Below are positions 20,454 through 29,570 of a stretch of 45,371 nucleotides of DNA, in pieces. The stretch's first letter is position 1. Every line of letters begins with the position of its first letter. Made by a program: the position numbers and the translations under genes. This DNA is from Prochlorococcus sp. AG-679-K21 (GTDB taxonomy: Bacteria > Cyanobacteriota > Cyanobacteriia > PCC-6307 > Cyanobiaceae): contig QCUP01000006.1 in assembly GCA_003208885.1 (NCBI GenBank), forward strand, positions 1-45,371, written 5' to 3'. The notes under the pieces are model-generated. The model did no database searches. It was not told where the DNA came from and worked only from the letters and a program-made list of their open reading frames with translations.

Positions 20454-21494
20454 ATGGGTGAGAATTTACCACTTTTACTATCTGCTGCCTTAGGAAAGAA
20501 AGTTAATAGGCCTCCAGTATGGATGATGAGACAAGCGGGCAGATATATGAAGATTTACAGAGATTTAAGAGAACGCCACCCTAGCTTTAGGGAAAGATCT
20601 GAGAATCCTGAACTCTCTTATGAAATTTCAATGCAACCTTTTATGGCTTTCAAGCCAGATGGTGTAATTCTTTTTTCAGATATACTTACCCCTCTTCCTG
20701 GAATGGGAATCAACTTTGAAATAATAGAAAGTAAGGGTCCAATAATAGAGGATCCCATAAGAAATATTCACCAAATAGAAAATTTAAAAGAATTAATTCC
20801 GAACGAAAGTTTAAGTTTTGTGGGAGAAGTCCTTTCAGCATTAAGAAAAGATGTAAAAAATGAAGCAACGGTTCTTGGATTTGTTGGAGCACCTTGGACT
20901 TTGGCTGCATATGTCGTTGAAGGGAAAAGCAGTAAAAATTATTCTTTAATAAAGTCAATGGCTTTTAAAGAACCTGATTTACTTCACAAACTTCTTGATC
21001 ACTTTGCGAAATCCATTGGTGAGTATTTAAAGTATCAAATAAAATCTGGCGCTCAAGTTGTACAAATTTTTGACTCTTGGGCAGGACAATTAAGTCCTCA
21101 AGACTATGATATTTTTGCTGGGCCCTATCAAAAAAAAGTTGTTGACATCGTTAAAGAAGAATTCCCAGATACTCCGATAATATTGTATATATCGGGAAGT
21201 GCTGGGGTATTAGAAAGAATGGCTAAAACTGGCGTAGATATAATTTCACTAGACTGGACTGTAGATATTGAGGAGGCTTGCAAGCGAATCCCTAAAGGAA
21301 TAGGAATACAAGGAAATGTTGATCCAGGTATATTATTTGGAAATAAAGATTCCATAAAAGAGAGAATCGATAATACTTTCAATAAAGTAAAAGAGAGAAA
21401 ATATATTCTTAATTTAGGTCATGGAATTTTACCAGGCACACCAGAAGAAAATGCTCAAACATTTTTTGAACATGGTAAAAAACTAACTTATTAA
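20454..21494 (+). CDS. hemE: Uroporphyrinogen decarboxylase
   Basis: Decarboxylates uroporphyrinogen III to coproporphyrinogen III, a shared step of heme and chlorophyll synthesis. The protein is 346 residues, as expected. Signatures include [13 protein letters not shown] (about 20-32, with substrate-binding Arg), [12 protein letters not shown], a [12 protein letters not shown] motif, and [15 protein letters not shown] at the C terminus. The start codon follows a long A/T run. The epimerase gene begins 8 bases after its stop. Confidence 0.97.
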   Translation: MGENLPLLLSAALGKKVNRPPVWMMRQAGRYMKIYRDLRERHPSFRERSENPELSYEISMQPFMAFKPDGVILFSDILTPLPGMGINFEIIESKGPIIEDPIRNIHQIENLKELIPNESLSFVGEVLSALRKDVKNEATVLGFVGAPWTLAAYVVEGKSSKNYSLIKSMAFKEPDLLHKLLDHFAKSIGEYLKYQIKSGAQVVQIFDSWAGQLSPQDYDIFAGPYQKKVVDIVKEEFPDTPIILYISGSAGVLERMAKTGVDIISLDWTVDIEEACKRIPKGIGIQGNVDPGILFGNKDSIKERIDNTFNKVKERKYILNLGHGILPGTPEENAQTFFEHGKKLTY

Positions 21495-21502
21495 TTTATA
21501 TT

Positions 21503-22486
21503 TTGGCAATTAAAAACTTATTAATAACAGGTTCTAACGGATGTGTTGGTCAATATTTGATTGATTGGTTTTTAAAAAACACTCGATTTAGGCTTTATCT
21601 CATGGTAAGAGATAAAAATAAGCTCTCCCTTGCTATACAGAAGAACAAGCGGATTAAATTGCTTATATGTGATATCAGAGAATGCAATAGATTTAGTAAA
21701 GAAATTAGTCAGGTAAACTTTCTTATCCACACTGCTACAGCTTGGGGTGATCCAAAAAGGGCATATGATGTAAACATAAAAGCGTTCGAAGAGTTATTAG
21801 GAATGCTTGAAAAAGATAAATTAGAGAAAATAATTTATTTTTCAACAGCCAGCATACTTAACAAACAATGTGAATTAATGAGGGAATCTTTAATTTATGG
21901 AACAGAATATATACAAACAAAATATAAGTGTTTTGAAAGACTTAAAGAAAGCTCATTTGCAGAAAAAACATTCGCAGTTTTTCCTACATTAGTTTTTGGA
22001 GGGACTCTTAATAAAAGAAGTAAGTATCCTGTAAGCTATTTAACAAGCGGATTGAAAGAAATAAATAAATGGCTTTGGTTGGCAAGATTTCTAAAACTTG
22101 ACTCAAAGTTTCACTTTATACATGCCAATGATATTGCACAAATTTGTGGGTTTCTAATTAAAAATCATAAAGAAGAGAATTACAAAGGGTTCAAAAAATT
22201 TGTATTAGGTCAAAACTTTATTTCAATTGATGATGCGATAAATATCCTTTTAAAGAGAAAGGGAATAAATAGATATTTTTCCATCCCCTTAACAAAAACA
22301 ATAATGAAAATATTATTAAGAGTGCTTCCTATTCAAATGACTCCTTGGGATAGCTTCAGCATAAAAAAATATGACTTTAACCATGTGCCCATAACGAATC
22401 CTGAGAAATTAAATTTAAAGAGTTATGCTAGATCCCTGCAAGATGTTTTAAGGTTAGCAAAGTTACCAGGTTGTAATATCAATTAA
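21503..22486 (+). CDS. NAD-dependent epimerase/dehydratase (extended SDR)
   Basis: A 327-residue extended short-chain dehydrogenase. The N-terminal Rossmann motif TGSNGCVGQYL (residues 9-19) binds NAD(P). Family features are the HTATAWGDP segment and STASILN; the catalytic YxxxK appears as YIQTK, near residue 137. The substrate is unknown; it may be a nucleotide sugar or a steroid/flavonol-like compound. The start codon is TTG, 8 bases after hemE; no ATG lies before the Rossmann motif, so TTG is the best start. It is probably co-transcribed with hemE. Confidence 0.8.
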   Translation: MAIKNLLITGSNGCVGQYLIDWFLKNTRFRLYLMVRDKNKLSLAIQKNKRIKLLICDIRECNRFSKEISQVNFLIHTATAWGDPKRAYDVNIKAFEELLGMLEKDKLEKIIYFSTASILNKQCELMRESLIYGTEYIQTKYKCFERLKESSFAEKTFAVFPTLVFGGTLNKRSKYPVSYLTSGLKEINKWLWLARFLKLDSKFHFIHANDIAQICGFLIKNHKEENYKGFKKFVLGQNFISIDDAINILLKRKGINRYFSIPLTKTIMKILLRVLPIQMTPWDSFSIKKYDFNHVPITNPEKLNLKSYARSLQDVLRLAKLPGCNIN

Positions 22487-22544
22487 ACTTCTCGCGATTT
22501 AGTTCCAAAAACCTTGTAATATATATAGATAGTAAATTTAAATT

Positions 22545-22895
22545 ATGTTACGTTCAATCTTTGCAGGTTTTTTTGCAATAGTTTTAACTCTAGGCTTAGG
22601 AATTTCTTCTGTTTCTGCTAAAACTGTTGAAGTTAAGCTTGGTACTGACGCTGGAATGTTAGCTTTTGAACCAAGTTCTGTAACTATCAGTACAGGTGAT
22701 ACTGTTAAATTCATCAATAATAAATTAGCTCCTCATAATGCTGTTTTTGATGGCCATGAAGAATTAAGTCATGCTGATCTAGCCTTCGCTCCTGGTGAAT
22801 CTTGGGAAGAAACATTTGATACAGCAGGAACTTTTGACTACTATTGTGAGCCTCATAGAGGAGCAGGGATGGTAGGAAAAGTAATTGTTGAATAA
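22545..22895 (+). CDS. petE: Plastocyanin
   Basis: Soluble copper protein that carries electrons from cytochrome b6f to photosystem I in the thylakoid lumen. The 116-residue precursor has a signal peptide ending at SVSA (cleavage after residue 25). The mature protein has all four copper ligands: His64 (APHN), Cys101, His104 and Met109 in CEPHRGAGM. It stands apart from both neighbours (58 and 69 bases), consistent with its own promoter; TATATA at 22522-22527 is a possible -10 box, though the leader would be short. Confidence 0.97.
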   Translation: MLRSIFAGFFAIVLTLGLGISSVSAKTVEVKLGTDAGMLAFEPSSVTISTGDTVKFINNKLAPHNAVFDGHEELSHADLAFAPGESWEETFDTAGTFDYYCEPHRGAGMVGKVIVE

Positions 22896-22964
22896 AATCA
22901 TTAATTAATTAAAAAAATTTACTAAATATTGCGATTATTTTAATTAATCAAATCAAATACTAAA

Positions 22965-25547
22965 ATGAAATTTGTCCCAAGTGAATTCTCAAATTCTGCT
23001 TGGGATATTTTTATTTTATCAAAGGAAATTGCGCATAATAATTTTCAGCAAAATGTAGATTCTGAAAATATATTACTTGCACTAGTAAAACAAGATATTT
23101 TAACCTCTAAAATACTAAAAAAAAATGGTTTAAATATTAGAAAGTTAGAAACAAAGTTAATTTCTTTATTGAATGCGAAAGCAAAAATGAAGAATAAACA
23201 AAAAACTCTATTTATAGGCAAAACCACAGAAAGAGTTTTTTTTAAAGCAAATGATTTAAGAGTTTCGTTTAATGATGTAGTGATATCAACAGAACACATA
23301 CTTTACGGTTTATCTTATGATGAAGTTTGCAGTGAATTAGTTTTAAATACAAAAAAAATCCCTGAATTTTTAGAACTTTTAAATAAAATGAAATCTGAAT
23401 CCACGATTAATAATAATTTTGAAAGCTCAAATGAAACTTTAGATAAATTCGGCATTGATCTTACAAAATCAGCTAGAGATGGCATCCTTGACCCTGTGAT
23501 TGGGAGGGATGAAGAAATCAGGAGAACGATTCAGATTTTAAGCAGAAGAACAAAAAATAATCCTGTTCTGATAGGAGAACCTGGAGTAGGAAAAACTGCA
23601 ATAGTAGAAGGTTTAGCGCAGCGAATCGTTAATGGAGATGTCCCATCTTCATTAAATAACAGGCAATTAATATCAATCGATATGGGTTCATTAATAGCTG
23701 GAGCAAAATACCGAGGCGAATTTGAAGAGAGAATTAAAAATGTTTTAAAAAAAGTTAAAAGTTCTGAAGGTAAGATTATTCTTTTTATAGATGAAATTCA
23801 TACAGTTGTTGGAGCAGGAGCAACTGGAGGATCTTTAGATGCAAGTAATCTTTTAAAACCAATGCTTGCTAGGGGGGAATTAAGATGTATAGGTGCTACG
23901 ACAATTAATGAGCATAAACAAAACATTGAAAAAGATCCTGCGCTTGAAAGGAGATTTCAGAAAATAAAAATTAACGCTCCTTCAGTAGATGATACGATTT
24001 CAATACTTAGAGGGCTAAGAGAAAAATATGAGGTTCATCACAGTGTAAGAATTTCTGATAATGCTCTTGTTGCAGCTGCCAGTTTAAGTGAGAGATATAT
24101 AAATGATAGATTTCTACCAGACAAAGCAATCGATTTAATTGATGAAGCCGCTTCAAGATTAAATATGGTAATAACATCCAAACCAGAAGAAATTGATGAG
24201 ATTGATAGAAAAGTTTTACAACTAGAAATGGAGAATTTATCCTTAAAAAGGGAATCAGATGATTTTTCTTTAGAAAGGCTAAAAAGAATTAATAATGAAC
24301 TTCAGGATCTTAAGATTAGGCAATCTGAATTAAATAATCAATGGAGAAAAGAGAAAGAAGAAATTGATGAGATTAGTAATTTAAAAGAAGAAATTGAATC
24401 TACTCAATTAAAAATTGAACAAGCCAAAAGAAGTTTTGATCTCAATAAAGCAGCAGAATTAGAATTTGGAACCTTAACTTCTTTACAAAAAAATTTAAAG
24501 ACAAAAAGCGAAAATTTAGTAGATTCTTTTAAAAATGGTGAAAAGAATCTTTTAAGGCAAGAGGTTAATTTCGATGATATAGCGGAAGTTGTCTCGAAGT
24601 GGACTTCTATTCCAGTAAATAATTTAAACCAATCTGAAAAAGAAAAACTTTTAAAACTAGAATTGACTCTTAAAGAAAAAATTATTGGTCAGAATAATGC
24701 TATCTGCGCTGTTTCAGATTCAATTAAGAGATCAAGGACAGGACTAAATGATCCGAATAGACCAATAGCTAGTTTCTTATTTTTAGGGCCAACAGGAGTA
24801 GGAAAGACTGAACTAAGCAAAGTAATCGCCAAAACAATATTTGACTCGAATTCATCAATCACGAGACTAGACATGTCTGAATATATGGAAAAGCATTCTG
24901 TAAGCAAAATTATTGGAGCCCCTCCAGGGTATCTAGGTTTTGAATCAGGAGGCCAATTAACCGAAGCCGTTAGGAAAAACCCTTACTCTCTTATACTCCT
25001 AGATGAAATAGAAAAAGCCCACAAAGATGTTTTAGATATCTTATTACAAGTTCTTGATGATGGGATTATTACCGATGGGCAAGGCAGAACAATTAGTTTT
25101 AAAAATTCAATAATTGTTCTTACAAGTAATTTAGGAGGTCAATCTATAAATGATTTATCTATTAGGAACGAAGATAAAAATGAAATTAAAAATATTGTGA
25201 ATGTTGAATTGAAGAAATTTTTTAAACCAGAATTTTTAAACCGCCTAGATGAAATAATTATATTTCAAAATTTAGAATTAAATGAATTAAAAGATATAGC
25301 TAAAATACAACTAAAAATCCTAAAAAATAGGCTCATCAAAAAAGACCTAAACTTTCAAATTACAGATGAGGCTATTGACCATCTAGTCAAAAACAGTTTT
25401 GAAAGTAGTTATGGAGCCAGACCATTAAAAAGATTTATTCAAAAAGAAATTGAGACAAAAATTGCAAATAATATTCTCAATAACAATTACTTAAATAAAA
25501 AAGAGGTTTATATTTCTATTAAAAATGGATGCATATTTGTAGATTGA
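22965..25547 (+). CDS. clpB: ClpB-type AAA+ disaggregase
   Basis: Hexameric ATP-driven chaperone that resolubilises aggregated proteins with DnaK. The 860-residue protein has an N-domain with two Clp repeats, NBD1 with Walker A GEPGVGKT (204-211), a full coiled-coil middle domain (about 405-530) rich in Glu/Lys, and NBD2 with Walker A GPTGVGKT (608-615). The long middle domain separates it from ClpC/ClpA. The N-domain is rather diverged, so it may be a second ClpB paralogue rather than the main heat-shock one; that requires comparison with other clp genes of the genome. Confidence 0.9.
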   Translation: MKFVPSEFSNSAWDIFILSKEIAHNNFQQNVDSENILLALVKQDILTSKILKKNGLNIRKLETKLISLLNAKAKMKNKQKTLFIGKTTERVFFKANDLRVSFNDVVISTEHILYGLSYDEVCSELVLNTKKIPEFLELLNKMKSESTINNNFESSNETLDKFGIDLTKSARDGILDPVIGRDEEIRRTIQILSRRTKNNPVLIGEPGVGKTAIVEGLAQRIVNGDVPSSLNNRQLISIDMGSLIAGAKYRGEFEERIKNVLKKVKSSEGKIILFIDEIHTVVGAGATGGSLDASNLLKPMLARGELRCIGATTINEHKQNIEKDPALERRFQKIKINAPSVDDTISILRGLREKYEVHHSVRISDNALVAAASLSERYINDRFLPDKAIDLIDEAASRLNMVITSKPEEIDEIDRKVLQLEMENLSLKRESDDFSLERLKRINNELQDLKIRQSELNNQWRKEKEEIDEISNLKEEIESTQLKIEQAKRSFDLNKAAELEFGTLTSLQKNLKTKSENLVDSFKNGEKNLLRQEVNFDDIAEVVSKWTSIPVNNLNQSEKEKLLKLELTLKEKIIGQNNAICAVSDSIKRSRTGLNDPNRPIASFLFLGPTGVGKTELSKVIAKTIFDSNSSITRLDMSEYMEKHSVSKIIGAPPGYLGFESGGQLTEAVRKNPYSLILLDEIEKAHKDVLDILLQVLDDGIITDGQGRTISFKNSIIVLTSNLGGQSINDLSIRNEDKNEIKNIVNVELKKFFKPEFLNRLDEIIIFQNLELNELKDIAKIQLKILKNRLIKKDLNFQITDEAIDHLVKNSFESSYGARPLKRFIQKEIETKIANNILNNNYLNKKEVYISIKNGCIFVD

Positions 25548-25566
25548 TATTTTGATTAAATAAATC

Positions 25567-26031
25567 TTAATACCACTCTGGGAATCTTTCAAAACTAGCA
25601 GAATTTGATTTATTTTCTTTTGATTCAGCTTTCCAGCAGCATGTTCTTCCTTTATCATTATTCTTCAAGTATTCATTAGCCCATTGCCAAATCATTTCAG
25701 AAGAAAATTCCATTCCAACATTATCCATAATCTTCAAATTTAAAGCATCTAAATCATCTAATTTCCTCCAGTAATTTAATAAAGGATCATCACTATTTAC
25801 AAGAAATGTATGATCAAACTGTTCTTTAAGCCTTTTCTCAAGAGGTTTCAAACCAGAAAAATCAACGACAAAACCATTTTTATCCAGTTCTTTCGCAGCG
25901 AACCAAAAGGTAAATGTCCTTGAATAACCATGAACAAATCTACAATGTCCTTTATGGCGCCATTGCCTATGAGAGCAGGGGAAATCCTCATAACTTTTGC
26001 TGCAAGAAAATTGTGATGAATGATTATCCAT
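25567..26031 (-). CDS. 6-carboxytetrahydropterin synthase-like (QueD/PTPS) protein
   Basis: A 154-residue member of the PTPS/QueD family, whose members make 6-carboxytetrahydropterin (for queuosine) or 6-pyruvoyl-tetrahydropterin. The alignment by eye gives a zinc-ligand His at 21, the catalytic Cys at 30 and a His at 34 in CRFVHGYS; the third expected zinc His is Tyr36. Downstream VVDFSGLK and FDHTFL motifs and a conserved Glu (SSEMIW) are present. The Cys-rich C-terminal tail (RTCCWKAES) is distinctive. It is divergent from hisIE (63 bases) and convergent with clpB (19 bases). Whether it makes QueD product is uncertain. Confidence 0.78.
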   Translation of the reverse strand: MDNHSSQFSCSKSYEDFPCSHRQWRHKGHCRFVHGYSRTFTFWFAAKELDKNGFVVDFSGLKPLEKRLKEQFDHTFLVNSDDPLLNYWRKLDDLDALNLKIMDNVGMEFSSEMIWQWANEYLKNNDKGRTCCWKAESKENKSNSASFERFPEWY

Positions 26032-26094
26032 TAATAAACTGATAAGATAAACTTTAGTAAAATAAAGAGAAAGAGGTCTAACACATTAAATATA

Positions 26095-26760
26095 ATGGCT
26101 TATTCAACAAATTTTTCCATAGAAGAACTTCGTTTTGATAATAATGGATTAATCCCTGCAATAGCACAAGATTGGCTAGACGGATCCATTCTTATGTTGG
26201 CTTGGATGAATAAAGAATCTTTAAATAAAACACTCGAAACAAGAAATGTACATTACTGGAGTCGATCTAGATCTGAGATATGGAGAAAAGGAGCAACGAG
26301 CGGTAGTACTCAATTTCTTAAAGAAATTAGATTTGATTGCGATAATGATGCACTTGTTCTTTCAATAGAACAGAATGGCTCAGGGGCATGTCATACAGGC
26401 GAAAAAAGTTGTTTTTTCAATGAAATCGATAGTAATTCAGTTAATAAAACATCAAAGAAAATAAATCCCTTTTCTAATATTTGCTCAGAATTATTTGATA
26501 CTATTAATGAAAGATCAATTAATCCTTTAGAGAAAAGTTATACCAATCATTTGTTAACAAAAGGTAGTAATACTATCTTAAAAAAAATGGGAGAAGAAAC
26601 TGCTGAATTTATTATGGCCTGCAAAGATAATGACAAAAATGAAATTGCAAATGAAGCTTCTGATATAATTTATCATCTTCAAGTAGCATTGCTGCATAAG
26701 GGAGTTAGGTGGAGAGATGTACTAACTATTCTTGAATCAAGAAGAAAAAAAAATAATTAA
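26095..26760 (+). CDS. hisIE: Bifunctional phosphoribosyl-AMP cyclohydrolase / phosphoribosyl-ATP pyrophosphatase
   Basis: Catalyses steps 2 and 3 of histidine synthesis. The 221-residue fusion has a HisI part (about 1-115) with the WMNKES and HYWSRSRSEIWRKG segments, the metal-binding FDCDNDA and CHTGEKSCF motifs, and a HisE part (about 130-221) with the MaG-like pattern GEETAEFIMACK and NEASDIIYHL. Both active-site regions are intact. It is divergent from the QueD-like gene. Confidence 0.95.
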   Translation: MAYSTNFSIEELRFDNNGLIPAIAQDWLDGSILMLAWMNKESLNKTLETRNVHYWSRSRSEIWRKGATSGSTQFLKEIRFDCDNDALVLSIEQNGSGACHTGEKSCFFNEIDSNSVNKTSKKINPFSNICSELFDTINERSINPLEKSYTNHLLTKGSNTILKKMGEETAEFIMACKDNDKNEIANEASDIIYHLQVALLHKGVRWRDVLTILESRRKKNN

Positions 26761-26897
26761 ATATTTATATTTGCAGACTATAAATCTAATCAAATTAATA
26801 AATAATAATTATTAATTAAATATTAATTAATTATTACATGTGTAGCTTATTAAGAAATTAACTATAAGTTAAATATATTAAGCAAAAGGTGTAAATC

Positions 26898-27821
26898 GTG
26901 AGTTCATTGAGCGATTTTCTTGGAGAAATAGGTCGTCATCAACTTTTGACACCAGAGAAGGAACTCACTATGGGAAGAAAAGTCCAAGAAATGGTTGTAC
27001 TTATAAATAGATGTCAAATAGCCGGTGGTAAAGGTCCCGATTGTGAATATTCCGAAGAGGAAAAAAAGAAAATAAAAATTGGGGAAAAAGCTAAGAACGA
27101 AATGATTACAGCAAATCTAAGATTAGTAGTTAACCTTTCAAAAAGATATCAGGGAAAAGGTTTAGAATTATTAGATTTAATTCAAGAAGGCACTCTTGGG
27201 CTTACGCGAGCTGTAGAGAAATACGACCCTTCAAGAGGGCATAGATTCTCTACTTATGCCTATTGGTGGATAAGGCAGGGATTAAATAGAGCACTCTCAA
27301 CGCAAAGTAGAACAATAAGAATCCCAGTAAACATTAATGAAAAGCTGACTAAATTAAGAGCAGCAAAATCAAAGCTAATGCAACTTAAAGGTTTTCCTCC
27401 AACTAGCATTGAGTTAGCAAATGAGCTGAAAATTACTAAAGAGGAGATAGATGAACTTCTTTCTTGCGAGTTGAGAAGTATAACAGTTAGTCTTCAAGGT
27501 ACTGTAAAATCTAAGTCCGATCCATCTGAACTTGTTGATATTCTGCCAAGTGATCAAACACCTCCTATGGAATTAGCAGAATTAGCTGAGAGGACAGCCT
27601 CTGCCTGGACATTATTAGATAAGGCAAATCTAACTGAAAAAGAAAGAAAAATAGTAAGCCTTAGATTCGGTTTAGATGGTTCAAATGAATGGAGAACTTT
27701 AGCTGAAGTTGCAAGACATATGAATTGTAGTAGAGAATATTGCAGACAAGTTGTACAAAGAGCCTTGAGAAAGCTAAGGAAAGCAGGAATCCAAAATGGA
27801 CTAGTTGATAGTGTTAGCTAA
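26898..27821 (+). CDS. Group 2 (non-essential, primary-like) sigma-70 factor
   Basis: RNA polymerase sigma subunit of 307 residues with regions 1.2, 2, 3 and 4 but no long region 1.1, typical of cyanobacterial group 2 sigma factors. Region 2 includes ANLRLVVNLSKRYQ, LDLIQEG and the core-binding and -10 recognition helix RFSTYAYWWIRQGL. Region 4.2 has a helix-turn-helix around RTLAEVARHMNCSREY. The start is GTG, which places the conserved SSLSDFLGEIGRHQLLT at the N terminus. A 137-base AT-rich leader precedes it. It probably controls adaptive gene sets such as light or nutrient response. Confidence 0.93.
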   Translation: MSSLSDFLGEIGRHQLLTPEKELTMGRKVQEMVVLINRCQIAGGKGPDCEYSEEEKKKIKIGEKAKNEMITANLRLVVNLSKRYQGKGLELLDLIQEGTLGLTRAVEKYDPSRGHRFSTYAYWWIRQGLNRALSTQSRTIRIPVNINEKLTKLRAAKSKLMQLKGFPPTSIELANELKITKEEIDELLSCELRSITVSLQGTVKSKSDPSELVDILPSDQTPPMELAELAERTASAWTLLDKANLTEKERKIVSLRFGLDGSNEWRTLAEVARHMNCSREYCRQVVQRALRKLRKAGIQNGLVDSVS

Positions 27822-27849
27822 AAATCATTAATTAATTAAATTAAAAATT

Positions 27850-28224
27850 ATGAATGATAGCTATTACAAAAACAAAGAGAAAATTTATGATGCAGAGGTT
27901 TTAGAAAGCTCATCATTAGATGAAAATATCATTATAAAAATCTTAATAAGAGCTGGTAGAACTATTGCAAAACCAGCTTTAGAAGTTCTAGAAATGGCTC
28001 TCGATCCTTTTACTCCAACACAAGTAAGAGTTTCCTTAATGGCAGCACTAGCTTATTTAATAATGCCATTTGATCTATTTCCTGACTTTATGCCTTTAGT
28101 AGGTTACAGTGATGACTTTGTTGCTCTCACTGCAGTTTTAAGTATATGGAGTAGATATATGACTCCTGCAATAAGAGCAAGAGCAGAAAGGAAACTTAAT
28201 AAATTGTTCCCTTTTGTTAAATGA
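27850..28224 (+). CDS. YkvA-like DUF1232 membrane protein
   Basis: A 124-residue protein with a DUF1232-type core: one hydrophobic segment around residues 60-80 (VSLMAALAYLIMPFDLFPDF), with the signature Asp-Leu-Phe-Pro-Asp after it, followed by VGYSDDFVALTAVL. The family is of unknown function and thought to be membrane-associated. It lies 28 bases after the sigma factor and overlaps the next gene by 4 bases (ATGA), so it is translationally coupled to it. Confidence 0.85.
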   Translation: MNDSYYKNKEKIYDAEVLESSSLDENIIIKILIRAGRTIAKPALEVLEMALDPFTPTQVRVSLMAALAYLIMPFDLFPDFMPLVGYSDDFVALTAVLSIWSRYMTPAIRARAERKLNKLFPFVK

Positions 28225-28541
28225 GTGAACTATCACAGGGAGAAGAAAAAAAACTTATATCTTTTATTAAAGATTGGTTAAAATCCCATGGATATACACA
28301 AAAAGATCTAGCTAATGAATTAAATCTCAAATCAAGCCGAACCTCAGAAATCACCCAAAAACTTAAAGAATTTTATAAAAAAGGAGGTATTTTCAACATT
28401 GTAAAAAATCTCATAAAGATAGAACAAAATTGGCTAAACAATACTCCAACCAATTCTAAAGGAATAAACGAAACCCACCCATATAATCAATTAGATATCG
28501 ACTCCTTAGTGAACCAAATAAAAAAAGACAGTAGTAAATAA
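28221..28541 (+). CDS. Hypothetical protein with a helix-turn-helix
   Basis: A 106-residue protein, not recognised as a named family. Residues ~20-55 have a plausible XRE/MarR-like helix-turn-helix (HGYTQKDLANELNLKSS) followed by the helix EITQKLKEFYKK. The C-terminal ~40 residues look disordered and Asn/Thr-rich. It starts within the last codons of the DUF1232 gene (ATGA overlap), so the two products are likely made together. DNA binding is inferred from the helix pattern only. Confidence 0.65.
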   Translation: MSELSQGEEKKLISFIKDWLKSHGYTQKDLANELNLKSSRTSEITQKLKEFYKKGGIFNIVKNLIKIEQNWLNNTPTNSKGINETHPYNQLDIDSLVNQIKKDSSK

Positions 28542-28753
28542 AATATTTAAATAAAGCTATTTTTTATTTAAAAACTAACTTAAATATCTATATATACGTA
28601 GTATTTTAGAATCATTTTTATTGAGAATTCTATTATTTATTTATAATTTTTTCTTATAAATAAAAAACTTATTTTTACAATTTTAAAAAATATTTGCCAT
28701 TCTAATTATAAATAAAATCATCTAAAAGATTATTGTTTTTTATATAAACTTTA
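28542..28753. other. 212-base AT-rich convergent intergenic spacer with a hairpin
   Basis: Between the HTH gene (+) and the YciI-like gene (-). I see no coding frame. The segment 28636-28664 is a perfect 11-bp inverted repeat (TTTATTTATAA and TTATAAATAAA) with a 7-base loop. Because it lies between convergent genes and has T-runs in both orientations, it may act as a weak bidirectional terminator. Its pure A/T stem makes this tentative. Confidence 0.35.
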
Positions 28754-29026
28754 TTAAAATGCTTGGATCCATGGATAAATATTAAAATCAATCCATATAC
28801 CTTCCTGCCAATAAATATCTTTCTCAATTAATTGTCTTAATTCTTTTTCATTATTAGCGTTAAAAATACCAAATAAATATTTTGTACATTTAGTAGGTCC
28901 TAAAGTAATTAAAATATTTCTATTTTTTAAATCCCCAAGTCTATCAAGATGCTTTTTACGAAATGGTTCCCTTTTGTTAATTGCATCATCACAATACTTC
29001 CCAAATACTATAAATTTTTCCATCAT
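28754..29026 (-). CDS. YciI-like protein
   Basis: A 90-residue YCII-related protein. It shows the small ferredoxin-like fold pattern FIVFGKYCDD, RKKHLDRLGDL (with the conserved His) and GIFNANNEKELRQLIEKD. The Asp-His pair usual in YciI proteins appears to be present as HLDRLG. Members are presumed enzymes of unclear substrate. The gene is divergent from cyAbrB across 96 bases. Confidence 0.82.
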   Translation of the reverse strand: MMEKFIVFGKYCDDAINKREPFRKKHLDRLGDLKNRNILITLGPTKCTKYLFGIFNANNEKELRQLIEKDIYWQEGIWIDFNIYPWIQAF

Positions 29027-29063
29027 TAAAAGATAACTAATTGAATAAATATATGATTAATAA

Positions 29064-29093
29064 TTGCACAAATTACATACTAATTGCTATGTT
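29064..29093 (+). promoter_or_regulatory. Putative sigma-70 promoter of cyAbrB
   Basis: TTGCAC (29064-29069) and TATGTT (29088-29093) are separated by 18 bases and would start transcription about 20 bases before the cyAbrB ATG. In such AT-rich DNA chance matches are common, so the support is limited. Confidence 0.35.
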
Positions 29094-29122
29094 AATTAAG
29101 AATAACTTTTTATTAATTTATT

Positions 29123-29473
29123 ATGCTAAGTGGTAGCGATCTCCTTGCTAAAGTTAAAGAACTTGGTGATGTCAGCAAGTCGGATCTTGTTCGTGCATGT
29201 GGATACGTTTCCACGAAAAAAAATGGAAACGAGCGTTTAAATTTCACTGCTTTTTATGAAGCACTTCTTGAAGCAAAAGGGGTTAACCTCGGAGATACCG
29301 GAGTTGCAGGTATTGGTAAGGGTGGCAGAAAGTTAAGTTATATAGCGACAGTTCAAGGTAATGGTAATCTTTTAATTGGGAAAGCATATACAGCACTTTT
29401 AGACTTAAAAGCAGGCGACGAGTTTGAAATAAAGCTTGGGAGAAAACAAATAAGATTATTACCCTCGGAATAA
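29123..29473 (+). CDS. cyAbrB-type transcriptional regulator
   Basis: A 116-residue cyanobacterial AbrB-like DNA-binding protein. The family pattern is visible: an N-terminal helical part beginning LSGSDLLAKVKEL with VRACGYVS, then a C-terminal AbrB-like DNA-binding part (GGRKLSYIATVQGNGNLLIG), ending in a basic IKLGRKQIRLLPSE segment. cyAbrB proteins regulate carbon and nitrogen balance in cyanobacteria. The gene has its own promoter-like region and is followed by a clear terminator, suggesting a single-gene unit. Confidence 0.92.
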   Translation: MLSGSDLLAKVKELGDVSKSDLVRACGYVSTKKNGNERLNFTAFYEALLEAKGVNLGDTGVAGIGKGGRKLSYIATVQGNGNLLIGKAYTALLDLKAGDEFEIKLGRKQIRLLPSE

Positions 29474-29505
29474 TCCCTATAAAATTATCCTAAGTTATAA
29501 GAATT

Positions 29506-29533
29506 AAAACCCCTTTTCATCTAGGGGTTTTTT
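29506..29533 (+). terminator. Rho-independent terminator after cyAbrB
   Basis: The inverted repeat AAAACCCC (29506-29513) and GGGGTTTT (29524-29531) has a 10-base loop and ends in a run of six Ts. It has four G-C pairs at the top of the stem, strong for this genome. It lies 33 bases past the cyAbrB stop, and the A-run on the other side gives it potential to act on trpA transcription from the minus strand as well. Confidence 0.85.
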
Positions 29534-29570
29534 AATAAAAAAACATGCAAAATTAGCTTTTTAATTACAT

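Noticed and set aside
22894-22912. A 19-base sequence shared with 27821-27839, both directly after a stop codon
   Set aside because: It is an AT-rich TTAATTAATTAA-type palindrome with no further shared flank, likely chance in a ~70% AT genome.
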